In this document: piece after piece, positions 34,843 to 46,353 of the stretch
Numbering within the stretch: position 1 is the first letter of the stretch
Layout of the letters: every line of letters starts with the position of its first letter
From: Chromera velia
Taxonomy: Eukaryota; Sar; Chromeraceae
NCBI GenBank assembly: GCA_018398765.1
Contig: JAHBMJ010001206.1
Location: forward strand, 51,993-115,992
Direction: 5' to 3'
DNA: 64,000 bases
The notes under the pieces: generated by a model
Told to the model about the DNA's origin: nothing
The model's input: the letters and a program-made list of their open reading frames with translations, nothing else
Database searches by the model: none
Position numbers and translations under genes: made by a program

Positions 34843-37621
34843 GCATTCAACTGAAAAATGGAGCACTTGAGACGAACAAAGCGTGTGAAGAGTTCAGAGG
34901 AGCGGACGAGGACACAAGAAAAAAACCGGTTGACAGAGAGGCAACGGAAGATCGTGCACAAAAGCACCACGCAAGCAGACACCACATTCAAGGACACGCA
35001 GATTGACACCCTGAAAACGTCGAAATCTGCCCTCATCACATCTCCCTCCATCCCCCTTCCCCCAACTGCAGCAAAGAAGCATGCCACGTCGAAGCTTCGG
35101 GCGTTCTCCGATCTCCACTCGAATCTCTCCACAATGGGCTTTCGGGTCAGTCAGTAGGGCAGCAGGGGTTTGCTGTACAGTGTCTTCTTTCGATTTGCTG
35201 ATGCCATGGTTCAACAATTCCCTCTCCCCGTGCATCTGCCCCCCTCAATTGTGATCCAATGTTGACCGGCGGGCTGGGCTCTTATCTGATTCCACAACTC
35301 CCATTGTGTGGAAGATTTGTCGATTGCATGCTCTAATGCTTCCATACTTCTCACTTTCCTTCCGAGGATTCTCTCCTCTCCTCTCTTCCGAGGATTCTCT
35401 CCTCTCCTCTCTTCTTCTCAGGGTGAGGCGCTGAGTTCTCTTTGTGCGCTCTCTGAGTTGGTGTCTATTTGCACACGGACGGCAAACGACCAATCGGGAA
35501 CCCTTCTGGAATTCGGAAGGGGGGGGGAGATCCTGAGCAGGAAGGACCTTGCAAGAGAGGTGAGCTTTTGTCCTTCCCTTTCCCCTGTCCCTCTTGCCCA
35601 GCTTGTGTAAACTCTTCAGGCCGAGTGCCCCCCTGATGATCCCTGGATCCTCTTCGGACTCTTCTCTTTCTCCTTTTCTCTTTCTCCTCGATTGCCTTCA
35701 CCCCCCTCGTTTCGTCACGTCACGCAAGACTCTTTCGATTCTCTCCCCCGGCATTTCATTCATTCCCTTCCCTCACCCCTTCTCGGCTTTCCCCCATTTC
35801 CCTTTCCTCCTGTCAAATGGAAAATGAAGCTTCCCACCCCGCTGCTACCCGGTGATGCCTGTGAGCAGGTTGGTACCACAGTGACGCTTCGGGGCCTCTT
35901 CAGGGGTATGCCTGTGAGGCACAAAGAGTTCGTTAGGACCGCGAAGACACAGCAGGTGGGCGCATCGGTCCATCTGCTCCAAGCGTACGCCCTCATACAC
36001 GGGAAGGTGGCCTTCAGGGTCACTAACGAGACCAACACGTCAGCAGGGGAGTGGGGAGCGGGAAAGACATTGAGGATTACACTAGTGTTGCTCTCTCTGG
36101 GCGTGCCTGCCACATTGTCTTGCATGACATAAATCACCCCCCTTCGTCTGTGCGTTCTCTGTGCTCCCATCCCTGCCTTCTCTGTCTGCTTCCTTCTTCC
36201 TCATTACCTCCATCACCCCACTTCCATGCCCCTCTCTGTCTTCCCCCTTGCCCTTTTCCCTTTCCCTTGTACTTTTGTGCAGAGGGCGACAGAGACGCGA
36301 CCCTCTCCTGGCGACCTCTGGAAAGAACGCGACTCTCAAGAGCGCCGCCTCCGCTGTCCTTGGGAGCCGCACGGTGGCAGACATGAGGAGCTTGAACGTC
36401 AAGAAGGAAGTTGAGGAAGAGAGAGAAGAGGGAAAGCGGGGGCAGGAAGACGAAGAAGATGGGGGGGCTGGTGCAGACAAAGACGGAAAGGTCCCCGGAC
36501 AAGGGGGGGAAAGGGATGGACTGACTACGGAAGACGAAAATGGGAAAAGGGCAAACACTGACGCCGTATCCTCTTCTTCCTCTTACTCTCTTGGAGCATC
36601 AGAGAAACCCTCAGGACGCGCTAACTCCTTTGAAACTCCTGCGACTACCGTCTCGGCTGCCTCGTCTTCCTCAACCTCTCCGCCTGCGCATGCAACAGCC
36701 GCAGCAGCAGCGGAAGGTGCAGTGAAGAGGAAACAGCCAACCTGCTTGTGGAGGTCAGGCCTGCGCAGTTTTTTTTCTCCTGCCGAAGTCTCGAAGATCT
36801 GCCTGGTCTCCTCCCTGCCGGTTCCCCTTGTGACGTTCTCATTGGAAAAAACGGCTTGACATCTCCCATTCCTGGGTGTCTGTGAGTGTCTGGCTGCGTC
36901 TGTGGTTATTTCTGTATGTATACCTCCCCCCCTTTTTCGTGTGAATGCAGACTTGATGGTTTGATCAGCAGTGCGTCGAAAGGACGTCGGACAGGGGATC
37001 TGCAGTTTTTCTTTCTGAACAAACGGCCGGTGGAGACGCCAAAGAAGATCGGGAGGTCAGTCGAGAGGGCGGGCCGGTTGGTTGGCGTAGCACTGTAAAG
37101 CAGTCCTGCATATTTTGCTTTCCTGAAAGCGACCTGCAGAGCCCCTATTCACAGGATGATCGTTTCATTTGATGACTTATCGAATATGCGTTCTTGCAAT
37201 CACTTTGACTTCACGCCCCCCCCCTCTCTTTCCCGCTTTCGTTTTTTGAGAGCAGCCTCGGAAGGAGATCCTTGGCAGAAAGGACACTGCAGATCGCGCT
37301 TGAATGCTGTTGTTTCTATCTATGCATTTGCCTCGCTACCTCCGTCAACCCCATTCTCTTTTTTGTGTGTGACTCGTTCCATCCCGTCAGCCTTCATGCA
37401 TCCGTTTTTCCCTTGCTCCCTCCCCTACCTTCCTTCCTTCCTTCCTTCTTTCCTTCCTGCGTTCTCTTCAGGGCAATCAATGAGAGCTTCAGCCAGGTCT
37501 CCTCCCGCCTTGTGCCCGCCTTCGTCCTGGACCTCTCCCTCGATTTGCAGAACTTTGACGTCAACGTCACCCCTGACAAGAGGCACGTGCTGCGCGCATC
37601 CATCCATACATCCATACACAC

Positions 37622-37668
<47 letters not shown>

Positions 37669-40600
37669 AGAGAGCCAGGAGAGACAACAAGGGGGGACGG
37701 TGATGGACAACCAACAGACGGAAGGAAGGCGGGATGGGGGCGGAACGGAATTCAGAAAAAAAAGAAAGAAAGAGCAGGAGTTGAACTGAACACCTGCGTG
37801 CAAACCGGTTCTGAGGGTCTCACAAAAGTTCTCAGAGGCAGGAACAGAAGGTTTTTTTCTTTAAGCTTTCCGTTTGTTCAGGCCGCAACTCCCACGCAAA
37901 TTCTCTCACTTTGTCTCATTCTCCACCGACTTTTTCCTGATTTGTTTGCAGGACAGTCTTGATCGAGCGAGAGGCGGAGATTGCAGAGGCGATCCGGGTA
38001 AGAGGAGAAATTGCATGAGGGGGCGGGAGGCGAAGCGGGCGGACTGAGGATTTCTGAAAACACGATTGAAAAAATTGAGCAGAAGAAGAGGGAAGGAAAG
38101 ATGTCCTCTTCCTTCCTTTCGCGTAGTCTCTCCTCCAGTCTTTCTTGCCTGCGACCGTTCTGACACACGTCCACTCTCTTTCTTGTTCCTCGGACAGATG
38201 ATCTGACTGACTATTGATGGCCCCCCCGGGCGCTCTCAGCTTTCTCCATTGGTTCCTTTTCGTCCCATTCCCGTGTCTGCTGCTATATTTCTGTTGCTGC
38301 GTGCAGGAGAGGCTCACTGCTGTGCTTGCACCCTCCACCGAAAGTGCCAACTTCGTCTCCCTGACGACTTTCTTCAAGCCAGTCGGAGGGGCCTCTCAAG
38401 AGGGCTTCAAGAAGGAGGAGGGGGCAGAGGGAGGACGGACTGAAGGAGAGGGGACAAAGAGGAAGAGAAATCCTGACCTTCCTGTCGAGGAAAAGGAAGA
38501 GGGGGATGAGAGAGAGAGACCTGCCACAAAGAAGGAAAGGGGGCTGCCTCAAGCGCTTTCAAAAAAATTGAAGGAGGGGACAGCAGACCATACAGACAGA
38601 GCAAGCACGGCAGTGAAGAGGCACAGAGAAGAAGACGAAGAGGAGAGTGATGATGCAGATGAGAGAAAGGAGGAGACAGAAGGAGAACAGAGAAACCCAA
38701 AGACCTCTCGTGGCAATGTCATCAAATGGGTTGGTTTGCCTTCTTCCTCTTCTTCCTCTCGGTCTGCCGAGAGGGAGAAAGACAACAAAGAAGAAGAAGA
38801 AGGAGAGGACGAGGAGCAGGAAGAGTCCCCCCCCGCCCCTTCTCTTTCCAGTGCCGCCGCTGACGGCCCAGATCGAGGGGGGAAACGCCTTAAGCGACCC
38901 CCCGAAACTGTTGGCAGTGAAGCAAGTGAGCAGGAAGAGGCGGAAAAGGGGGGAGAAGAAAAGGATGTAGAGATAGTTGCAGTGTCAGCCCGTCAACCAA
39001 CTCGTGTTGCTCCAAACGGACTTTCCCTTTCTCTGTCGTCGCAGCACCAACAGCAGCAGCAGAATACCGCTTCTCCCCTGCGCATCTCGATTCACTCAGA
39101 AGAAGAAGACAGCGAAAAGACAGAAGATGAAGACGAGGAGGAGGAGGAGGAGGAAGAGGACCACCGAAGAGGCAAAGAGAATAGGGGAAGTCAGGAGAAA
39201 CAGAATGAACGAGAGAGAAGGGTTGATGTGCTAGCGGAACAGCAAATAGAAGAGAAGGACACAAAGCTTCAAGTGAGTGAAAAAGAGAGAAGAGACAGGC
39301 CAAACTCCTCCAAAGCTGGCCTCGGCATATCCACCTCTGTCCAAGTCATTCATGCTCCTGAGGAAAAAAGAGTGAGGGGGGACACCGATGTGATCGAAGG
39401 AGAAGGGAGAGAGAGCGAAGAAGAAGAGGACAGGGAAGGGTCTGACGAACCAGACTCGCCCTCTTCTCGTCCTCATGGAGGGCCTCTCGTGATTGAGTGG
39501 GGAAGCAGCGCCGCTCCCGGTCCTTCTTCCTCTTCCTCTTCAGCGTCTGTTTCCGCGCCACTTTCCGCAAGAGCAGGCGCTCCAGCCGTCGTGCCGGTGC
39601 ACATACCGGCCGACGCGGAACAGAGGGGGGATGAAGATAAACAGATGGAAGGGGAGCGGGGTGTAAACGAAGATGAACAGATGGATGATGTACAAATGAT
39701 TGAAATCGGTGGGGGGACAGAGGGCAAAGAAGAAGAAGATGAGGAAAAAGCTGAGCCCCCATCTGCGAGAAGTCGTTCGAGGTCTCTGATGAAAGTCCAA
39801 AACCTCCAGGGAGGGGGGGTGGCTGTCATTCGGTGTTTCGGTGAGGACTCGCCGACCTCCTCTCCCCGTGCGGGTGCGGGGGCAAAGAACGACCGTGAGA
39901 CGTCTGTATCAGCTGCGCGCGTTGCCTCCCCGCCCCGCTCGCCCGCCCCTCTGTTCGGGGACGATGAGGACGAGCGCGAAAGTGAAAAAGAAATAGAGCC
40001 TACGGAGGAACAGGAGGGGAGGGGGGAAGACAGAAAGCATCAGACGGGTGTTCATGCAGAGACCGAAAAGACTTCTCCCTCTGCTCCCTCTCCTGCAGTT
40101 GGAGAATCTGCCTCTCCTTCTTCTTCGTCTCCCACCCATCAGGGAGGCCCCAAGGTTCCAACTTCCCAAGTGCGTTTGGACGTTAACGCATTCCTCACTC
40201 GACAGAGAAAGAGGCTTAGCAAAAAAGTGCAAGCAGGAGCTGGGCAGGAGGGGGAGCGGCGCGGGGGCAGTTCGTCGTACCCCGCTGCTGCCGCTGCTCC
40301 TGCAGTGCGATCTGGTTCAGGAGGGCGTTCGCTGGTTGTCGGGGAGGGACAGTCGGATGGTGGGGGGATCTGTCGAGGGAAAGAGAGGCAGTCAGAAGGA
40401 CGGTTAAGTGAGGGCAGTCAGGCAGGTGGGGGTATGCGTCTTCGGTTTGAGAAGTCTGACTTCCTCCGTCTCCGTCTCTGTGGACAGTTCAATCGGGGCT
40501 TCATCCTCACTGCCTTGTTCCCACGGGAAGAAGACGAACATCTGCAGTCGGGGTTTGAAGGAAAGGAGAAAGAGAGGGTAGGATCAAGAAAGAGAGGAAG

Positions 40601-42220
40601 TGGGAAGGTGACGCTATTCATTGTGGATCAGCACGCTGCAGATGAGAAAAAAAGGTCAGTCAAACCATGTCTGGATGGTCTCTCCTGTGAAGGGCGAAAA
40701 ACGTTTCGTATATGCTCCTTGCACATTCACTGTAGAGTCACCGTCTGCTGCTTTGTCATGGTGACTTCCCCCCCCCCATCTTTCTCTCTCTCGTGGCCCA
40801 CTTTCGTTTGATTCTCTTTATCATCTTTGCGTAAGCAAGCCAGAACAGGAGAGACTTTTCACTTTCTCTGTTGCGTCTCTCTCTTTCCTCCCCTGTGCAG
40901 ATTCGAGGAATTGAATCTCCACACTGCCATCAAAACACAACCCCTACTCGCACCTCTCTATCTACAGCTGACCCCGGCACAGGAACAGGTTCGTTTGTTT
41001 GTTGTTTGCCCCTCTTTCTTATGACTGCATGTGGGTTGTGTTCCGTCTGTCTGCGCTTGTGTCTTTCTTTTTCTTCCCTTTCTCTCTTTCTCCCTTCCTC
41101 TTGATCAATTGAAGAGACGGAGCTGCTAATGCCCGCTGTCTGTTTGTGTGCCTGCCTGAATCCCTCCCTCCCTCCCTTGCAGGTTGCGAAGCATCAGTCC
41201 CCCGTGTTCAGTCTGAACGGTTTCCGCCTCCATTTCAACGACGAGAAGCCTCCAGGGAGGAGGGTCGCCTTGACAGCCGTGCCCTATCTCTTCGCTGGCA
41301 GGGCTGCTTTGGGAGAGGAGGACGTGCAGTGCCTTCTCCATTCCCTCGCAGACAGACCCTATCTGACAGGATCCTCGTCAGAGGATCATGAAGAGACCAA
41401 CAGAGAAGAGCAGAGAGACGAAGGTCAAGCTGCACACCCTCATTCTCATTCTCATGGGGGGGAAGGGGAAGGGTGCTGCTGCGTGCCGCCTTCTCCCATG
41501 CCCCAGAGGCGCACACCCCCCTCTGATAAGAAGGACGACCCTCCCTCTTCGTCCTCCTCTTCCCCCCGTGCACATGAGGACAAAGATGCAGATGATGCGT
41601 CTCCGGTCTCTTCAGAGAGACTTTGGGCCTCTCACAGCCTCGAGGAGGGAGACGGGGTGGTTGGGGACATCCAGACGGAAATGCGGCCGTCTCTTCCTCT
41701 TCTCCTTCCTGGGGAAGACGAAGAAGAAGCGGCAGAAGGGGAAAACGAGGATGGGGGGCGAGACGAAAGTGGCGAGGCTCAGAGTTCATCTTCTTCCTCT
41801 GCCGCCTCTTCTTCCTCTTCGAAGACCGTCAAGGTGAAGGTGGAAGAGAAGGCAGCCGTAGTCGTGAAGAAGGAAGGAACGCAGAAGGAGAAAGAGAAAC
41901 CGAAGGTCCCGCTCTGGAAGGGAGGGGGGGGCGTACCAAGACCTCCGCGTCTCTGGGCATTCCTTGCCAGCAGGTGAGGCCACAGGGTTCTTCCTTCCAT
42001 GCGAGGAGGAGAGCTCTTGGACGCGATAGTGCAGGCAGACTCACTCGAAAGGCATGAATGCGCTTGATAATCTAGACTACCATGAAACAGCTCTTCTCTG
42101 TCTTTCTTTACCTCATTTCTGCATGAAGAGAGCCCAATTGTCGGCATGCAGTTGGAAGAAAGAATTCGTATGCCTGAACACCGTGGATGTGATTTACCGG
42201 ACTCGCCTCCCTCTCCCTCC

Positions 42221-42251
<31 letters not shown>

Positions 42252-42602
42252 AATGTGTGTCGCAGGGCTTGCCGCACTGCCATCATGGTCGGACAGCCCC
42301 TCGGCCCCCGGGACATGCGCCAGGTGGTGGACAACCTGGCCGTCTTGGAGCACCCCTGGAACTGCCCTCATGGTCGCCCCTCCTTGTGTCACCTCTTCGA
42401 CGTGGACGAGGGGGCTGACACATCCTCCTCGTCGTTTAAGGGAGGTGAGAGGGAGAGGCAGAGACAGAGGAGGAAGAGGGGAGAGACCCAAAATTGCTGG
42501 ACCTTTCCGAAGCCCTTTGCGGGTCTGAGATGGACACTCTCGAGGGGATGGTTGGATGAGGAGGAGGAGAAGGGAGAGTCGGAGGAGGAGGACGAGACCT
42601 AG
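34208..42602 (+). CDS. DNA mismatch repair endonuclease PMS2 (MutL homologue)
   Basis: Thirteen exons join in frame to 1642 aa: 34208-34349, 34492-34599, 35072-35145, 35422-35559, 35869-36038, 36283-36753, 36951-37055, 37472-37582, 37952-37997, 38307-40654, 40901-40988, 41183-41973, 42266-42602. With MLH1, PMS2 forms MutL-alpha, which nicks the error-containing strand. The N-terminal GHKL ATPase has [14 protein letters not shown] (63-67), GFRGEALSSL (106-115), VGTTV..LF...PVRHKEF and VNVTPDKR. The C-terminal endonuclease keeps [12 protein letters not shown] (1229-1240, the DQHA-x2-E-x4-E metal site), ACR (1532-1534) and CPHGRP (1564-1569), so it should be active. The linker (about 475-1195) is acidic and Ser-rich, much longer than in animals, and a further low-complexity insertion lies at about 1330-1520. 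The intron after exon 8 is GC-AG. Intron 2 contains a gap. Confidence 0.97.
34658..34748. other. Assembly gap (91 N) in PMS2 intron 2
   Basis: The gap is flanked by GA/GGGA-rich repeat and by a (GA)n microsatellite at 34799-34840. A collapsed or unsequenced purine repeat is likely. It lies in an intron and does not touch coding sequence. Confidence 0.99.
37616..37668. repeat. (CA)n-(GA)n microsatellite in PMS2 intron 8
   Basis: CA then GA repeats just downstream of the unusual GC 5' splice site. Confidence 0.95.
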
Positions 42603-43288
42603 GTGGTCACAGAGAGAGAGGAGACAGAAAAAAGGGAAGATAGAAGCTGTGAAGCACCACAGAAATCTTTCGTTCTGAAAGAGGGCCGTGAAGAAATTGC
42701 AAAGACAAATTTCCTTCCCTCTCTATCTGAGCCTTTTTTTCGTTTCTTTTTCAGGCTCTCCCTTTCTGTTCTCTTCAAATCTGCTGCCTCATCAAGGGAA
42801 CCCCGGGGCTGCCTGGCCTGGCTCTGCACTCTTCTGACGACGAAGCATTGACACATTTCCTATGTGCACCCGGTTGTCTGACACTGTTCCGATCGGTAGA
42901 CTGGGCTGGCACTACGCGCTCGCGTTCGAACATATAAGAGCAGCCAAGGAAGCAACGTCAGTAAAATTAATCACCAAAGAAAGACACTTTTTTCCACACG
43001 ATGCGGGGGCTATCTCAATCGCGGTCTGCTGCCGCTTCGATTTATTTGTGCACTGTTGGCAATCGCACTCAGTCTAATTCAGTCCACGATCCGCCTAGCG
43101 ATCCGCGCCCCTCTCGACCTCAGCCGTGGTCTATCAATCGATCTTGATGACTTGGCTGCAAAGTTAAAATTCTCAGCAAATATCGCACGCCTTCTCAGAT
43201 TTCATCATGACCACCATACCGTGGTCCATACGTCCTTGCCATCCGTCCATTTCTAAAACTCCTGCTAGGGGGCGGCGCACTAAAGATT
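42603..43288. other. 3' flank of PMS2; no gene recognised
   Basis: To about 42860 this is PMS2 3' flank. From 42880 to 43250 the sequence is CpG-richer, with GAACATATAAGAGC at 42928-42941 and GATCCGCGCC at 43099-43108, which also occurs in the MRS2/MscS promoter region. Small ORFs here match nothing recognised. Confidence 0.4.
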
Positions 43289-43330
43289 TTTGGCAACCCC
43301 GTTGCCAAAGGGGGGGGAGGGGAGGGGATT
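43289..43330. repeat. Perfect hairpin followed by a G tract
   Basis: Arms TTTGGCAAC and GTTGCCAAA with a CCC loop (43289-43309) are followed by a G-rich run. CTAGGGGGCGG stands 25 bp upstream, as it does beside the G tract at 1424. Confidence 0.7.
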
Positions 43331-43410
43331 GCCAAATGCTCAGTCAAAGTCTCTAATCACTGCAACACATCTGTTGTTCAAATGTTGCACAAGTGTTGTT
43401 TGAGTGTTGC

Positions 43411-43746
43411 CCTGCAAGGACCTAGGAATTTAGACAGGAATTTAGATTGGAATTTAGAGGAATTTAGTTAGGAATCTAAAAGAATTTAAAGACAGGAATT
43501 TAGAGGAATTTAGCAATTTTTAGAGGTCAATTTCTTATAAACTATGATCAGTTAGATCTTGATATTAACGGTGCTTATAGGTCTAATATAGATAAACACC
43601 GTTAATATCAAGTTCTAACTCATTTTAGTTCACAAGAAATTGACCTCCAAAGTTTAGGAATTTAGAGGTCTAAATTCCTTTAAATTCCTAGCTAAATTCC
43701 TCTAAATTCCTGTTTAAATTCCTCTAAATTCCTAGGTCTTTACAGG
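43411..43746. mobile_element. Foldback MITE-like element
   Basis: A 336-bp imperfect palindrome. The ends are CCTGCAAGGACC and GGTCTTTACAGG. Both arms consist of repeated AGGAATTTAGA units (TCTAAATTCCT on the other side). Further inward GAGGTCAATTTCTT pairs with AAGAAATTGACCTC, and TTGATATTAACGGTG pairs with CACCGTTAATATCAA. There is no coding capacity, so mobility would depend on a transposase elsewhere. No clear target duplication was found. Confidence 0.8.
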
Positions 43747-43890
43747 GTGCAATGTGCATCAGACTTGTACTAAGACGACTCATAGATGTGACACCAGGTT
43801 ATACCACTGTAATACCAGGTGACCCAGGTCCTGCTAGTATACAACTGAATCTATAGAACGCATACACACACACACAAGCACACCCACCCA

Positions 43891-44130
43891 CAGACCCCAG
43901 AAAGCCTCAGCAACACCCCAGAGGCAGCCCCCTTCCAACCACTAGAACCTCCGCAGACACCCACCCCGCATACATGCACACACATGCACATACACCCACA
44001 GACTCCAGAAAGCCTTAGCGACCCCTCAGAGGCAGCCCCATTCCAACCACCAGCACCCCCGCAGACACTCACCCCACATACACAACCCCATACACACACA
44101 TACACGCAAACCCCCGAAAGCCTCAGCGAT
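43891..44130 (+). repeat. 108-bp tandem repeat, 36-residue coding units
   Basis: Copies start at 43891, 43999 and 44107, an exact multiple of three, and encode Pro/Thr-rich units with PESLSD. They form the start of the element's open frame. Confidence 0.85.
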
Positions 44131-44991
44131 ACACCAGCTGAGACCCCCACCCCCCCAAAGGGGTACCTGGGAGTGCCGGACGAAGCCCCAACGGACCCCC
44201 TCGAGAGGTGTAAATGGGTAGCGGACAAGAGAGTCCGCGAGAGGCGCCTTAAAAGGACATGGAAGGAGAGGCGGGGCGGCGAGGAAAGGGAGCAAGAGGA
44301 AGAGGATGACGAACCCCCTGATCTGGTGGACTCAGAGCATTCGGACAGTGAAGATGAAGACACAACAGCCAGACACAGCGCCAAAACACCCATCCACCCA
44401 CCCCGGAACTCGTAAGAGGCGAGGGCGAGCGAATGCTGTACATGCCATAGGTTGGGGGGAAGGTGCACCTCGTGCCAATGTGTTCGGCAAGGGAGGCCGT
44501 GCAGCACAGATGGTCACATCTGCCCCCTCCAAGCTCCAGCAGACACCCGAGCCTACCCCCCCGGCGCAAGAACATGTCAGAACCCCCACAACACTCCACT
44601 AGACACCCCCCCTCCACCGCCAAGCGCTCCCCTGCCCCGGGGCCCCGGACCCGGAGACAAAGCCCGAAGCAACGAAGGGGAGGGGGGTGGCTCAGACCCC
44701 TCGTCCTCCTCTTCCGTTATGTCCTCTTCCTCCTCCTCTTCCTCCTGCTCCTCCTCTTCCTCCTCTTCCTCCTCCTCTTCTTCCTCCTCTTCCTCCTCCT
44801 CTTCCTCCTCCTCCTCCTCCTCCTCCTCCGCAGCACTCTTCCCCATAGCCATGGGCCAGGACCCCCCACCCGAAAGGCCCCCGCGAGAAGGGGACGTGGT
44901 AGTAGTAACTGCCGGAGCCAACGAAGGGGGGGGAAAATACTTAGGAAAGGTCCTCAACGTCAGCAAAAAGCAAATCGAGCTCTACCTGTAG
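43984..44991 (+). pseudogene. Element N-terminal region with cysteine cluster
   Basis: Frame 1 with stops at 44413 (TAA) and 44989 (TAG). Between them lies a nine-cysteine cluster, CCTCHRLGGRCTSCQC and VRQGRPC with a further C downstream, a likely nucleic-acid-binding zinc module. A Ser run encoded by (TCC)n, 44700-44830, follows, then REGDVVVVTAG. Confidence 0.75.
44697..44831. repeat. (TCC/TCT)n trinucleotide repeat
   Basis: About 45 Ser-type codons in the element frame. It reads as poly-Glu on the minus strand. Confidence 0.95.
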
Positions 44992-45309
44992 GGAGGAAAT
45001 AGAGACACACAGAAGCCAGTGCCCGGCTGGCAGCCCATAGGAGACACCAGCAGGGGGTGGGAGTTCTTCAAACAACTCCGCTTCGGCGGCGCTAGACCAC
45101 CAGAGGGCCATGAAGCTGTCACATGGACCTTTCACTTCAGCCAAGGAAAGGGAGCAAAGGTCATTGTATGTCCGGTCCGCAACTTCTACCCGGATGTCTC
45201 TCAGCGCTTCCTCCACACGAAAGTGAGGAGGAGCAGCCAGCAGGGGGGGGGGCCCTGGCAGGCATACGGCGAGGTGCTAGTCAGAGTGAACCGCATCTGT
45301 CGAGAGGCC

Positions 45310-45775
45310 GCAGTAGAAAAAGACGGCCAAGGCCCCCCGCGCGGCCAAACATCAGCAGGAAAAGACAGCCGAGGCCTCCTGCGCAGCCAAACAGCAGCAG
45401 AAGAAGACGGCAGAGGCCCCCTGCGCAGCCAAACAGCAGTAGGAGAAGACGACCGAGGCCCCCCACGCAGCCAAACAGCAGTAGAAGAAGACGGCCGAGG
45501 CCCTATGCGCAGCTAAACAGCAGCAGGAGAAGGCGGCCAAGGCCCCCCGCATAGCCACACAACAGCAAGAGAAGACGGCCAAGGCCCCCCACACAGCCAA
45601 ACAGCAGCAGGCAAAGACGGCTGAGGCCCCCTGCGCAGCCGAACAGCAGCAGGAGAAGACGGCCGAAGCTCCCCACGCAGCCGAACAGCAGCAGAAAAAG
45701 ATAGCCGAGGCCCCCCGCACAGCCAAACAGCAGCAAGAGAAGATCAAAGGGGCCCCCCACGCGAGGCCCCGCACA
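45310..45775 (+). repeat. 42-bp minisatellite, 14-residue units
   Basis: About eleven copies, each encoding a variant of EEDGRGPLRSQTAA. The period is a multiple of three, so the frame is kept. Some copies carry stops at the same codon position where others have CAA or CGA. Confidence 0.9.
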
Positions 45776-46353
45776 ATCGACCACTGAGAGAGAAGGAAAG
45801 TGAGGCGAACGCAGGCATACGAGCGGCCGAGGAGGAGAAGCGCCCCTTGACAAGAGAGGAGGCCGACCGCCTCATGGAGGCAGCATACGGGGCCCCCAGG
45901 GAGCCAGGAGGGAAGCCCCCCCTCGCTCAGGGAAGGTGGGAGAGAGAGTGGAGGCGTGCACAGCGTCTATACCCCAGCGGGCAGTACGTATTCCCCAAAA
46001 GGAGCACAGGGAGGAGGCTAGTACGGCTGACGCAATCCTTAATTGCAGGGATTAGGAGCGGGGACAACCCAAGCGAAGCGCTCCTGCTGATGCTAGACCT
46101 TACCCTCCGGAGAGACCCCCGTATCAAAAAGGTAAAGAAGGTACGGGAGACCATCGAGAGCAGGCTAGATTTGTAGGAGCAGGGGGAGAAGGGAAGAGAA
46201 ACCCTCCTTCAGGAGGCAACCAAAATTAGCAGAAGAGCCCACAGCAGCAGCAGGAGGGGGGAGAGCGAGAGCCGATCAAAAAGGAAAGAACTCGAGAAGG
46301 CAGCGGGTCTTCCCAAGATAAGGAAATTTCGAAACTTTATCCAGGCAGGGGAG

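Noticed and set aside
44577-44966. Minus-strand poly-Glu ORF
   Set aside because: Antisense of the Ser-coding TCC repeat in the non-LTR element.
45310-45775. CRISPR-like regular repeats
   Set aside because: Units are contiguous 42-bp tandem copies with no unique spacers, in a eukaryotic retroelement frame.
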